DNA from: Amoebophrya sp. A120
Lineage: Eukaryota > Sar > Dinophyceae > Syndiniales > Amoebophryaceae
Assembly: GCA_905178155.1 (NCBI GenBank)
Contig: CAJINV010000001.1
Location: 11,092,311-11,156,310 of the forward strand
Reading direction: 5' to 3'
DNA: 64,000 nt
Positions 13,101-23,168 of the stretch are shown here, piece by piece (within the stretch, counting starts at the first letter, position 1; the number at the start of each line of letters is the position of its first letter). A program made the position numbers and the translations under genes. Below the pieces are notes generated by a model. That model saw only the letters and a program-made list of their open reading frames with translations. It had not been told where the DNA came from and did no database searches.

Positions 13101-16100
13101 CGGCGGACAAAAGCCGCCGGCGCCTCTTTTCCCTTTTACTTAGTGTCCAAAACCTCAGCGCATACCTTTCGGCCAGCCTGCCCACTCTACACTCGGCTAT
13201 GGCAATGGGCGGGAAAACTAAAAAACCCCGGATACCTGCTGCTCGCTGGCCACGCGCGACACGCAGGAGGGACTTCGCCGCGCCTTTCCCAGCTGCGCGG
13301 CGGGACAAGCCGAAAGACGCCGGCGCGTGCGTCCGCGCCTTGGGTGGCCAGCCAGTCAGAAGCAAGGGCGGCCCGGGCGCCCGCGCCCATGCTGCCACCC
13401 AAGCTAATGCGTCAAGCCGGCACGCAAACGGAAGGGCTGCGGCTCTTTTTTGGTTCGGAGCTCCTCTCATCCGGGCGCGGCCACCTGGACACGCAGCAAA
13501 AGAGCTAGCCCCGCCCTTTCGTCCGCCTATGATTAGACGGAGCCTTGTGCGGCGCTGGGCCGCTGCGGAGTTTCGTGCGAGTTGCTGCGGGCTCCTTCAG
13601 CTGCTCAGCCGACGGAGGGAGAACGCAAATCCCTGCGTCTTCTGCGCTATCCGACTGGCCGCCGGCCGAAAAAAAACAGCCAAAATCGGCAAGGAAGCAG
13701 GCTAGAACGAGACGGCGACCAGGCAGTAGTACGTAGGCAGACCTGCACCGAGCGGGGTCCGCAGTGCTGCTCGGCGGGCCCTTGCGATATACTAGCAAAC
13801 GGACGCGCCCCGACTTTTGGCCCGAGCATAGATGGCCGTAGGCTTTTTCTCTTGTAGTGCTGTCGCTCTCTTATTTCTTGAAGCGTCCCTAGCTATCATC
13901 TTCGTTTTCATGCATTGCTTCCGCCTAGTTATTTGCACCGCCTTGAGCCCTATTGTTCTATTTGTTTGCGTAAATTCCCGCGCCGTTGTGCCTCCACGGC
14001 GGCGCGAGTGAGGTATACACAATACTGGGTCAATTTGTATTCGCAATTCCAATTTGTACTAGTGCGATACTTTTGCAAAGCATATGTTGCGGAGTGCGAC
14101 CAGGAGGGAAAGAACGTCTGCCTCTCCTGCGATGCAGGCTTCAACCTGTTGGACCGCGAGTGTCTCCCGACGCAGTGCAGCTGCGCCAACGGCGTAGTGG
14201 ACCCACATTGCACAGTCGACGAGCCGGAAAAATGTCTGTAAGCGATTGTCTAGCAGGACCTGCACCATTTTTTTCTTTGCACATGATGCTCGTTTTTTAC
14301 CTACACATCTACGCGTTTTATGGTGGCATGGTCCGTCGATCGCTAATACAGCAGTTCGTTTAGACGGACCTAATATGTAGTGAGGTCACCGAACGGTTCT
14401 AACCAGGGAGTTTTTTTGCCATCCAGCCAGAAAAACGACCGGCAGTTTTCAAGCGGCCGGAAGCGTTTTTGGACATAAAAAATTTTCAATTATAAAGCGG
14501 CCGAGGCTTTGTTGTCAAACAAGCCCGAGCCAATTCTATCGATTCGCACTGGATAAAACGACGCAGAGGAGCCGCCAAAAGGGGCGCCCTTCTGAGGTGC
14601 CCGCCGCCTTGGTTTCTGGCGATTTGGGGCGCCCAAAACGGGGCGCGCAAAAAACGCGCCCAAAATCAGAACAGCGAAACAGCATGGCACGGCCGTGATT
14701 TCGGAGCATTTTGGGCGGCCGCGAAAGCGGCCGCCGTTTCGCCGGTTTTAGAGCCTGGGACGCTTTGCAGAAAGCGCCGGCGTGAAAAATAGAAACGCGA
14801 AAAATGAAAAGCGCCCCACACGCGCAAAGCCAATCCGCATGCTATGGGCCCGGTTTTTCTTCGCTTTTTGGGCGCCCCCCGTGGCACCCAGATCGGCCCC
14901 ATAGCGTCGGGGCTGGCTTTCGGAAAAGAATTTTGGAAATGTGCCAAAATTTGCGACGTTTCCCAAGTGGCCGCCATGCCGTGCGGCATAACGTTACTCG
15001 CAGCGGTATGGCGGGCCCAGAAAAAGCAAAGCCGCGGCCAAGGCGGCGGCAGGCAAAAAAACGCCCACGACCTCACTACCCCCGCCCCGGCGGCTATATT
15101 TGGTAAAAAATATAATTGACGAGTCCACCTTCGCCTTGTTTTCTGCTCTTGGCACAGTCCGTTCTTCTGAAAAAAAAAATAGGTCCTGCGATGCGGGCTG
15201 GAAGATTGTCTCCACCAACAGCACATGTGTGAAGCAGGGTCCGTGTGTTTGCGATAACGGAACCCCAAACGGGGAACCGGTGTGCCCGGCAGCAGGCTTT
15301 GCTTCCTGTCAGGAATGCGACACGGGATTTTACCTTTCGGACGACAAGGACCGGTGCGTTCCAAATCCCCCAAAGATCGTGGTTTTGAATACCACCACCT
15401 CTACGTATGCTCTGGAAAAGTATCGTACTCGTACTACTAATCGCAGTCATGCATGACAAATCTGCTTCGTAGCTTGAACGAACGCGACGAATTTCATTTT
15501 TTCTTCAGAAAGCAACTGCATTGGTGTTCGCAATGTCTAGTAATCAAGTACGAAAGTTTTGCAATGCACACTGCGACTACCACGACAACCACCACCCGAC
15601 TGATTCTCAGTGTGCCGCTGAGCTTGTTGTCACTTGCGGCCGTGGGAAAGAACCCGGGCACAGGTGGCAACCAAGGACGGGGCTGGTTGACCCAAGACAA
15701 CAACTCGGGGCTCGGCTCCTTCTACGGAAGCGAGGCCGCATTGGAGCAGACGAAAGCACCGGCGTCGCTGTTTCAGAGAGCTGCCAGGAACGCCGCTACG
15801 AGGCATACGATGGTAAATCCGGGTCCATTTTTGGCGCAAAGTAGAACCCACCGAGCCAAGCCAGATTCGACGGACGACTTGGAGGACGGAAGTGCGAGCG
15901 AGGAGGAAGTCGAGCGGCATCAGGCCGAAACGGCGTTTCTTGCTACAGACGCGGACAACTCGGAGAAGATTTCAAGCCAGGAGAATCGCGCTAAAAAAGA
16001 TCGTAGGCAAGATAAAAAGCGGAACAGAGGGAAAAATACCCACCGCGGGCGACAGCAGCCCCCGGCGCCTAGTACTACACCAAGCGCCGCGGCCGCGTTG

Positions 16101-19100
16101 AGCAACACAACGTCCTCGTTTCCCGTGAAGCCAAGCGTCTGCGACGAGCTGGTGCTGCGGCCGCGAGGCGGGCAGCCCGGAGCTCCACAAATTGTAACGG
16201 TCAACAACGCGTCCTACGCGCAACTCACCGCCGCGGGGTGCGACCCGGTTCTGCAGCAGGGAACGGGTTTGCAGGGCGCGAACTGTCGCAACATCACGCT
16301 TGCCACCATTGACGCCGCGCGCCACCGGCTACGGATCTTGGGGGGTAGCATGGAGCTGGATCGCTTAGAGATCGCGGGGGATTTCGCTCTCGAATCCTGC
16401 ACTACGACGCCCTTCCTGGACGAGCGCTTGGGCAACTGGCAGTGGCGCGGGAGCGACGTGCCGCCGGACGGGGTGCTTCAGCCCACACGGGATGATCTGC
16501 TGGACGGAACAGGCTCCGAGACGCTGTCCTTCAAGGCCATAAAGTAAGAAAGTATATATAAAATTGCAAGGGCAACCAAGGGGGCCCTTGCTTGATGTTC
16601 TAAGAATAACGAAAAGCTTAAGCTCTACTAGTTGTTCCTTTTACCGCGAATTTTGAATCATCTCTGCAGACGAGAAATCATTCCCGTTGCTCGCTTCGTT
16701 CTCTTTTTTCATGTTTCCAGCGCGCCGCGGTGTGACTGTGAGTCATCTGGTACATTACGGTTCTTCACACCCAGTCGACTCGCGTTCAAAACAGGTGCAA
16801 TCGCATGCTGGTGCGGAAGAAGCAAGACGAGCCCATGGTGCCGGTCGTCGCGTTGTCGGACAAGCAAAAGGCGGAAACAGTGGTGAAGGCAACCGACTGC
16901 CAAAGCATGAGCCGTTTTACGGAAAGAGATGGACTTAGGATTTGCGGACAGGTACTCCTGCAGGTTCTTCGTCGCTCTCTCTGTAATCTCTGTAAGTATA
17001 GCCGATAGCGAGTGCGAGGACAGTGATGACGACAACGCTAGAGATAAATTACAATCGCATACACCTTCACCTAGTGCTAGTCCTCGTACGCGCTACCTTA
17101 CCTAGACGGCGTCATGTTTCACTCGTGACCAAGTCATCTTCATCTTTCGCAGGACTGCTCTGACATAGAAGTGGACGTGGGCGGCTGGGACGTGATGGAG
17201 AACGCCATCGAATTCTGTCTGGAGGGGTGCACCAATGAGATTGACAGCGAGAAGGCAAACCGGCCCGGGGTGCCCGTCACGAAGCAACGCTTTAAGCCGA
17301 GCCCCCTGTCCGCAACGAAGGCAAACTCCACCCGGGACGCGGTACCCACGAACACCACAAGTGCGAACCTGCTTTCGGCAAGCGGGCCGGCGGGCGTGGC
17401 CGGGAAGTTACCCTCTGCCTTAGCGCCTACGCCGAGGCAGCTCCTGCGAACCACGAGCCTCCCAGCGGGGTCCTTGTCGCCACCGCCAGCAGCCACGACC
17501 GTCACTGCGGCGCTGAATGTGAAATTCCCGGCAAAGCAGGAAAAAAAGGGCTCGGCTGCGAGCCTCATGGCAGCGAAGGAAGCCGCGCCGGTCGTGTTCA
17601 GCAGTAATGCTAATGCTTCCCCGGGTCCCGCATCGTTAGCAAAGGCCATCTCCGATGCTGTGCAGAGCAGCATTTCCGAGCAAGCGCAAGCATTTGGCGA
17701 TAAAGATCCGCACAACGAGGAAAATGATGAAAGCGATTTGCGTCGTTCACTGCGGTCAAGAATCAGTCACGATACCAGCGACGGGGCTGACAGCAAGGAG
17801 CCTGCAGGTGTTACCGGTACTATCGTACAGAAAAACTGTCGGCGAGATAAGCCGTACGCATTAATCTCTACAATGACTAGCGAAAGGTCAGAAAACCCAT
17901 TATTTAATAGTATTCCGCAATAGAAACAAAGAATAGAAACGAAAAACAAAAACAAAGAATGGAAACGAAAAACGAAAACAAAGAATGGAAACAAAGAATG
18001 GAAACGAAAAACGAAAACAAAGAATGGAAACGAAAAACGAAAACAAAGAATGGAAACGAAAAATGAAAACAAACAATGGAAACGAAAAACGAAAACAAAG
18101 AATAGAAACGAAAAACGAAAACAAACAATGGAAACGAAAAACGAAAACAAAGAANNNNNNNNNNNNNNNNNNNNNNNNNNNNNNNNNNNNNNNNNNNNNN
18201 NNNNNNNNNNNNNNNNNNNNNNNNNNNNNNNNNNNNNNNNNNNNNNNNNNNNNNNNNNNNNNNNNNNNNNNNNNNNNNNNNNNNNNNNNNNNNNNNNNNN
18301 NNNNNNNNNNNNNNNNNNNNNNNNNNNNNNNNNNNNNNNNNNNNNNNNNNNNNNNNNNNNNNNNNNNNNNNNNNNNNNNNNNNNNNNNNNNNNNNNNNNN
18401 NNNNNNNNNNNNNNNNNNNNNNNNNNNNNNNNNNNNNNNNNNNNNNNNNNNNNNNNNNNNNNNNNNNNNNNNNNNNNNNNNNNNNNNNNNNNNNNNNNNN
18501 NNNNNNNNNNNNNNNNNNNNNNNNNNNNNNNNNNNNNNNNNNNNNNNNNNNNNNNNNNNNNNNNNNNNNNNNNNNNNNNNNNNNNNNNNNNNNNNNNNNN
18601 NNNNNNNNNNNNNNNNNNNNNNNNNNNNNNNNNNNNNNNNNNNNNNNNNNNNNNGGACGCGGACATGTCGCGTCCAAGAGCCAGGACGCGGACATGTCGC
18701 GTCCAAGAGCCAGGACCGGACGCGGACATGTCGCGTCCAAGAGCCAGGACGCGGACGTGTCGCGTCCAAGAGCCAGGACGCGGACGTGTGGCGTCCAAGG
18801 AAAAGCCAGGACGCGGACATGTGGCGTCCAAGGAAAAGCCAGGACGCGGACATGTCGCGTCCAAGAGCCAGGACGCGGACATGTCGCGTCCAAGAGCCAG
18901 GACGCGGACACGTCGCGTCCAAGAGCCAGGACGCGGACACGTCGCGTCCAAGAGCCAGGACGCGGACACGTCGCGTCCAAGAGCCAGGACGCGGACACGT
19001 CGCGTCCAAGAGCCAGGACGCGGACACGTCGCGTCCAAGAGCCAGGACGCGGACACGTCGCGTCCAAGAGCCAGGACGCGGACACGTCGCGTCCAAGAGC

Positions 19101-21684
19101 CAGGACGCGGACACGTCGCGTCCAAGAGCCAGGACGCGGACACGTCGCGTCCAAGAGCCAGGACGCGGACACGTCGCGTCCAAGAGCCAGGACGCGGACA
19201 CGTCGCGTCCAAGAGCCAGGACGCGGACACGTCGCGTCCAAGAGCCAGGACGCGGACACGTCGCGTCCAAGAGCCAGGACGCGGACACGTCGCGTCCAAG
19301 AGCCAGGACGCGGACACGTCGCGTCCAAGAGCCAGGACGCGGACACGTCGCGTCCAAGAGCCAGGACGCGGACACGTCGCGTCCAAGAGCCAGGACGCGG
19401 ACACGTCGCGTCCAAGAGCCAGGACGCGGACACGTCGCGTCCAAGAGCCAGGACGCGGACACGTCGCGTCCAAGAGCCAGGACGCGGACATGTCGCGTCC
19501 AAGAGCCAGGACGCGGACATGTCGCGTCCAAGAGCCAGGACGCGGACACGTCGCGTCCAAGAGCCAGGACGCGGACACGTCGCGTCCAAGGAAGAGCCAG
19601 GACACGGACACGTCGCGTCCGAGAACCAGGACGCGGACAGGTCGCATCCAAGGAAGAGCCAGGACGCGGACAGGTCGCGTCCAAGGAAGAGCCAGGACGC
19701 ATCCAAGGAAGAGCCAGGACGCGGACAGGTCGCGTCCAAGGAAGAGCCAGGACGCGGACATGTCGCGTCCTGGCTCTTCCTTGGACGCGACACGTCGTCG
19801 GGCCGGTTCCACGTCGTGGCCAAGCCTGCCCGTGCCAGATCATGGCCAAGCCGGTGCCGGATCCATCATGGCCAAACCTGCCCGTGCCAGATCATGGCCA
19901 AGCCGGTGCCGGATCCATCATGGCCAAGCCTGCCAGCCGGCGCCAGATCTTGGCCAAGCCTATGCCAGGCCGTGGCCAAGCCGGTGCCAGATCCTGGCGA
20001 AGCCTGCCGGTGCCAGGTTGTGCCCAGGCCGGTCGGTGCCAGACCATGGCCAAGCCAAGCCTGCCGATGCCAGATCATGGCCAGGCCTAGCCGGCCGGTG
20101 CCAGATCGGAGCCAAGCCTGCCAGCCGGTGCCCGGCAGATGGAAGGATCATGGCCAAACCGGTGCCAGATCATGGACGAGCCCGCGCCACCCAGCTCATG
20201 GCTTGGCTAAGCCGACGCCAGGTCGTCCGTGCCCAAGGATGCCTGCCGGTGTGTGCCAGATCATGGCCCGGACCGCTGGCGCCAGGTCGTGGCCGAACCG
20301 CTGCAAAATCATGGCCAAGCAAGCCTGCCAGCCGGTGCCCGGCCATGGCCAAACCGGTGCCAGATCATGGCCGCGCCTGCGAGCGTCGGGCTGCCAACCT
20401 GCCCGCCGGTGCCAGATCATGGCCAGGCCGGTTCCGGGTGGTGCTGGTGGCCAGACCGGTGCCGGATCATGGCCAACCCGTTGCCAGATCATGGCCAAGC
20501 CGGTGCCAGATCATCGCCAAGCCGGTGCCAGGCAGGCCGTGTCCAAGCGAGCCGGCGCCACATCATGGCCAAGCCGGTGCCAAATCATGGCCACGCCGGT
20601 GCCAGATCATGGCCAAGCCGGTGCCAGGTCGTGGCCAAGCCGGTTCCGGGTCGCGGCCAAGGCGGTGCCAGGCAGATGATGGCCAAGCCGGCGCCAGAGG
20701 GATCATGGCCAAGCCGGCCCCGGGTCGTGGCCAGGCCTGCTTGCTCCAAGTCGTCCGCGGCCGCGCCCGCCGGTGCCAGATCATGGCCAAGCCGGTGCCA
20801 GGTCGTGGCTAAGCCGGTGCCGGATCATGGTCAAGCCGGTGCCAGGTCATCACCGAGCCGGTGCCAGATCATGGCCCGGCCGGTTCCAGATCATGGCCAA
20901 GCCCGCCGGTGCCAGGCAGGTCGTGGCCAGGCCGGTCGATGCCAGATCACAGCCAGGCCGGTGCTCGCTCATGCCCAAGCCGGTGCCAAGCCAAGCTGGT
21001 TCCGGGTCGTGGCCAAGCCAAGCTGGTTCCGGGTCTTGGCCAAGCCAAGCTGGTTCCGGGTCGTGGCCAAGCCGAAGCCGGTTCTAAATCATGGGGAGGC
21101 CAGCCAGCAAGCCGGTGCCAGATCATGGCAAAGCCGAGCCCTTGCGCCAGATCATGGCCAAGCCGGTGCCAGATGGATCACGGCCAAGCCCGCCTGCCGG
21201 TGCAAGGGCATCGCCAAGCCGGTGCGAGATCAAGGCCATGCCTGCCAGTGCCAGGTCGCGGCCATGCCGGTGCCAAAACATGGCCGCGCCGGTGCCAGAT
21301 CATGGCCGTGCCGGTGCCCGATCATGCCCAAACCGGTGCCGGACCCTGGCCACGCCGGTGCCAGGCCCTGGCTAAGCCGATACCAGACCCTGGCCAAGCC
21401 GGTGCCCGACCATGCCCGCCCCCCGCCGCCAGATGGATCGCGGCCCCGCCGGTGCCAGCATGCAAGATGGCGGCAAGGGCCAACCTGCCAGCCGCGCCGG
21501 TGCCGGATCGTGGCCAAGCCGTTCTGGCGCTTTGAAAATCGCAGGCAGATGGGCCTGCCTGTGCTGAAGCGCCGACGACGATTTTCCACAGAAAGACGCT
21601 GAGTGCTACCATTCATCTAGCGGAATACTATTAAGTCTGCAGGTTACTGGACACGGGAAGCGGGATAAGGCTAGTTCACTCTGA
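10103..21684 (+). CDS. secreted or membrane-anchored protein with EGF-like Cys-rich repeats
   Basis: The start is the ATG at 10103, followed by an Arg-rich n-region and a hydrophobic core (LLVAFIGAGFLF), typical of a signal peptide or signal anchor. Exons are 10103-10303, 10484-11086, 11283-11428, 11745-12207, 14095-14237, 15183-15404, 15572-16543, 16795-16951, 17153-17909 and perhaps 21629-21684; the total is divisible by three (about 1,239 residues). Exons 4-6 carry tandem repeats of the form CxCxNG...C...CxxCDxGF (CVCANGIGVVGG, CLSCDAGFNLL, CSCANGVV, CLSCDAGW, CVCDNGTPNG, CQECDTGFYL), which resemble EGF-like or growth-factor-receptor Cys repeats. A basic linker follows, then a Cys-containing globular part (15572-17200) and a disordered Ala/Ser/Pro tail. 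Two exon starts have in-frame alternatives (11721; 14086). An alternative end has the 17153 exon stop at 17807 and join the next gene. Function is probably extracellular; no enzyme motif is seen. Confidence 0.6.
10304..10483 (+). other. TIR-bounded non-canonical intron
   Basis: The left end reads GTATCCTTTTCAAAAGTAT and the right end reads ATACTTTTGCAATCCATAT. The direct repeat CCAG (10301-10304 and 10481-10484) flanks it like a target-site duplication. Leaving one CCAG copy joins VP to DDTDDK in frame. The GT-AG reading (10304-10484) breaks the frame. Inside, the 16-base direct repeat ATATCCAGACGACACA occurs at 10444 and 10478, so the right end has been partly duplicated. Confidence 0.6.
11429..11744 (+). 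other. TIR-bounded intron, GT...GC or GT-AG
   Basis: The left end is GTATGAGAGCGTACAACTC; the reverse complement of the right end is GCATGACAGTGGACAACTC. Removing 11429-11744 joins EW to EEHPKDIEC in frame. A GT-AG alternative ending at 11720 also keeps frame and adds eight residues. The tetranucleotide GGAG borders both sides. Confidence 0.5.
12208..14094 (+). other. long TIR-bounded intron with GC-rich interior
   Basis: The left end is GTATGCATTGCAAAAGTGTC. The right end has GCGATACTTTTGCAAAGC at about 14064-14081, the matching inverted copy. GT-AG splicing to 14094 and TIR-precise excision to 14085 are both in frame. The join aligns the Cys repeat CVCANGIGVVGG with CDQEGKNVCLSCDAGF, the same layout as the next repeat, so the intron is real. 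At about 1.9 kb it is far longer than the similar introns at 10304 and 15405 (about 170-180 bases). Confidence 0.6.
12720..13860. other. GC-rich intronic block of unknown origin
   Basis: A sharp rise in GC marks this block inside the 12208-14094 intron. It is open in several frames on both strands only because stop codons are rare in such sequence, and no frame gives a recognisable protein. It contains palindromes such as CCCCGGGCCCGGGG near 13013. It may be an insertion nested in the intron; I see no terminal repeats or target-site duplication that prove it. Confidence 0.4.
14238..15182 (+). other. canonical GT-AG intron carrying a hairpin-rich GC block (14490-15110)
   Basis: Splicing GTAAGC...TAG joins TGTCT to GTCCTGC and restores the Cys-repeat motif CLSCDAGW, so the intron is well supported. 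Its middle (14490-15110) is GC-rich and dense in short hairpins: a 9-bp stem with a GAAA tetraloop at 14714-14735 (GGCGGCCGC/GCGGCCGCC), a GGGCGCG/CGCGCCC stem near 14641, and ATGCCG/CGGCAT near 14979. No gene is seen in it. Confidence 0.65.
15405..15571 (+). other. TIR-bounded non-canonical intron (GT...AC)
   Basis: The left end is GTATGCTCTGGAAAAGTATC; the reverse complement of the right end is GTGTGCATTGCAAAACTTTC. A two-base AC lies at both borders. Excision joins TCTAC to TGCGACT, in frame (NTTTSTATTT). I found no GT-AG pair at these borders that keeps the frame. Confidence 0.6.
17926..18154. repeat. 26-bp A-rich tandem repeat
   Basis: The unit is close to GAAAACAAAGAATGGAAACG plus AAAAAC, repeated about eight to nine times with one shortened copy, and runs straight into the assembly gap. 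The unit is not a multiple of three, so open frames through it are by-products of the repeat. Confidence 0.9.
18155..18654. other. 500-base assembly gap (N)
   Basis: Exactly 500 N bases separate the 26-bp array from the 29-bp array. The round number suggests a fixed-size scaffold gap, so the true array length is unknown. Confidence 0.98.
18655..19763. repeat. 29-bp GC-rich satellite with a hairpin in each unit
   Basis: About 30 near-identical head-to-tail copies of a 29-base unit consist of GGACGCGGACACGTCGCGTC followed by CAAGAGCCA. Each unit holds the inverted repeat GGACGCG/CGCGTCC around GACACGT. CATGT versus CACGT variants are grouped at the two ends, with homogeneous CACGT copies in the middle. 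The right end shifts to longer units with an extra AGGA. The long open frames in all phases are artefacts of a unit length that is not a multiple of three. Confidence 0.95.
19729..19791. repeat. 28-bp-arm perfect palindrome at the right end of the 29-bp array
   Basis: The left arm is 19729-19756 and the right arm 19764-19791, perfectly complementary around the 7-base loop GACATGT. The right arm is a satellite unit in inverted orientation, so the array ends by folding back on itself. Confidence 0.9.
19800..21530. repeat. 22-bp degenerate GC-rich satellite
   Basis: The core CCAAGCCGGTGCCAGATCAT (plus GG) recurs throughout with frequent substitutions and spacer changes, about 1.7 kb in all. It starts just after the palindrome that closes the 29-bp array and ends near the right inverted repeat at 21620. 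The open frames here code only repeat peptides. Confidence 0.9.
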
Positions 21685-21815
21685 GCATTGCGTGTGGCGT
21701 TTTTCTTTTTGTATCATTATTTCGACTTTCAGTTTACAATTGCATACTTCTTGCACTGCGTTACCGCTTGCCACCTGTTTTATCAATGGTCTAAAGACGA
21801 GAAACAAGAACAACA

Positions 21816-23168
21816 ATGAATTTGGTCGACTGGGTCGGTATGGTTCGTAAGCCTGCAACACTGAGAGTTCCTCTTTGCTGTGATGCGTTACGGTTTTTTT
21901 CTCCTTCCATAACGCCGTTTGGGAACCACGAAGGAGAACCAATTAGGCCACTAGAAACGACACTGCTTGAAAACAGTCGGCGGCAGATAGAGGGACACGA
22001 AAAGCAGATGAGCGCCAGCCCCTTCGGGCCACGCGGACCGGAAGTATTGTCGCAAAGTCTCCTGGTGAACAGGGACGTCGGTGGAGGCACGGAAGGTTTG
22101 TTCTCGCACTCATCGTTTTCTCCGTCTGCGACGCCCCCGGAAATACCAACGTCTGAGGAGGAATTGCTAGCGAAGTGGATGAATGACCAGGACGGCCGCG
22201 CGAAGGAACCGTTGATGCAGGAACAGGCAGCAGCCACGTCGCGCAAGGACGAGGACTCGATAGAACCACCAAGCGGAGAGCTTTCACCCTGGCAGTTGCA
22301 GCAGGAGGTGTCTGTTCCGGCTCTGGAATCCGTCCCGTCCGCAAGGGGTGTGGTGGATGCAAGAGCAATTGCAACGTCGTTGCCGTCGTCCACGTCATCA
22401 TCAAGCACAACCAGACTAAGCAATCCGGTATTAGACGAGACCGAAATAGGCCGAGGCCGCGCGCCTGGTGGCGACATCAAAGGGTCAATACAACTTGCTG
22501 GCTCAGCCTCAACATCTTCGGCACTACAAGACCCACCGAGAAGTGCGTCTGAGTCCTCCGCATACAGCCCCTTTCAGCCCGCCACGGACACAGGAAGGCA
22601 AGCCGGTGCCGGTCCTCTAGGCAGTTTCTCCCCTGCGCACCAAGTTTTGGCCGAACAAAGTGCAATGTTGCCGCCAACGGGAACAACTTCCACCGCTGAT
22701 ACATCAAGTACTTCTTCTAGCATAGTTTCGTCTCCCGATCCACCGCCACTTCGACAAGAGCCAAACGAAAACAAGCCGCCAACTGGGATTGTGGAGGAAA
22801 ATACATTTCGCTTCCTCGACATGCTATGGCGTTCTCAAACGTTACACTTACACTTACGGCCTCATCTGTTACATGAATTTGTGACGCACGAAAAAGAATA
22901 TTAGCAAATGCGAAAGCAAAGGGGGGGCGTCTTGCATAAGAAATTTGGCCATGCGAAGAAGCTTGATCGTGTGAAGTATGCTAGTGATTCTGTATGACCA
23001 ACCATGTCACAGCTGATGGCGTTGTAACGCTTAGGAATCCCATACACGATCGGTTTTGGCGGCAGCTCCGACAAGAGGGGGTCGGGAACGAGCGAAGGCG
23101 GCTCGGGCTCTTCTCCCGGCAGGCTACAGCGCTTACTGGAGGAGACCAGTGCTGCCAAGCAGGATTGA
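21816..23168 (+). CDS. Ser/Pro/Thr-rich protein, function unknown
   Basis: Exon 1 is 21816-22823 from an ATG and exon 2 is 23046-23168 ending in TGA; together they encode 376 residues. The protein is hydrophilic and largely disordered, with many Ser/Thr runs and a C-terminal Gly/Ser patch followed by the helix LQRLLEETSAAKQD. No domain, signal peptide or membrane segment is seen. The N-terminal 30 residues are less certain: the coding-like composition begins about residue 33, and an acceptor near 21941 would be in phase with the exon ending at 17807, making this the 3' end of the upstream gene. Confidence 0.5.
22824..23045 (+). other. TIR-bounded non-canonical intron (CT...AC)
   Basis: The left end is CTATGGCGTTCTCAAACGTT; the reverse complement of the right end is GTATGGGATTCCTAAGCGTT. 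Excision joins LDM to TIGFGGSS in phase 0 and opens a 40-codon last exon. There is no GT at the left end and no AG at the right end. Confidence 0.6.

Larger units (their letters stand above)
17910..21628 (+). other. possible giant TIR-bounded intron holding all the satellite DNA
   Basis: A perfect 15-base inverted repeat, TTAATAGTATTCCGC at 17904-17918 and GCGGAATACTATTAA at 21620-21634, brackets the satellite block almost exactly. The ends GTATTCC...GGAATAC resemble the GTATGC termini of the smaller introns nearby. Removing 17910-21628 keeps the frame and adds 18 codons before a TGA at 21682. The 500-base gap prevents a length estimate. The alternative is a GT-AG intron starting at 17808 and ending near 21941. 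Confidence 0.4.

Noticed and set aside
12757-13705. Open frames on both strands (up to 237 codons) in the GC-rich intronic block
   Set aside because: Low stop-codon density in GC-rich sequence explains them. No frame has a recognisable motif, and splicing of the surrounding exons places the block inside an intron.
18655-19763. CRISPR array (regular 29-base repeats)
   Set aside because: Units are head-to-tail with no unique spacers, and the context is eukaryotic. This is a satellite.
17985-20812. Very long open frames (600-900 codons) in all six phases across the satellite arrays
   Set aside because: Unit lengths of 26, 29 and 22 bases with no stop codon give open frames in every phase, and part of each frame is N. 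They are repeat artefacts, not proteins.
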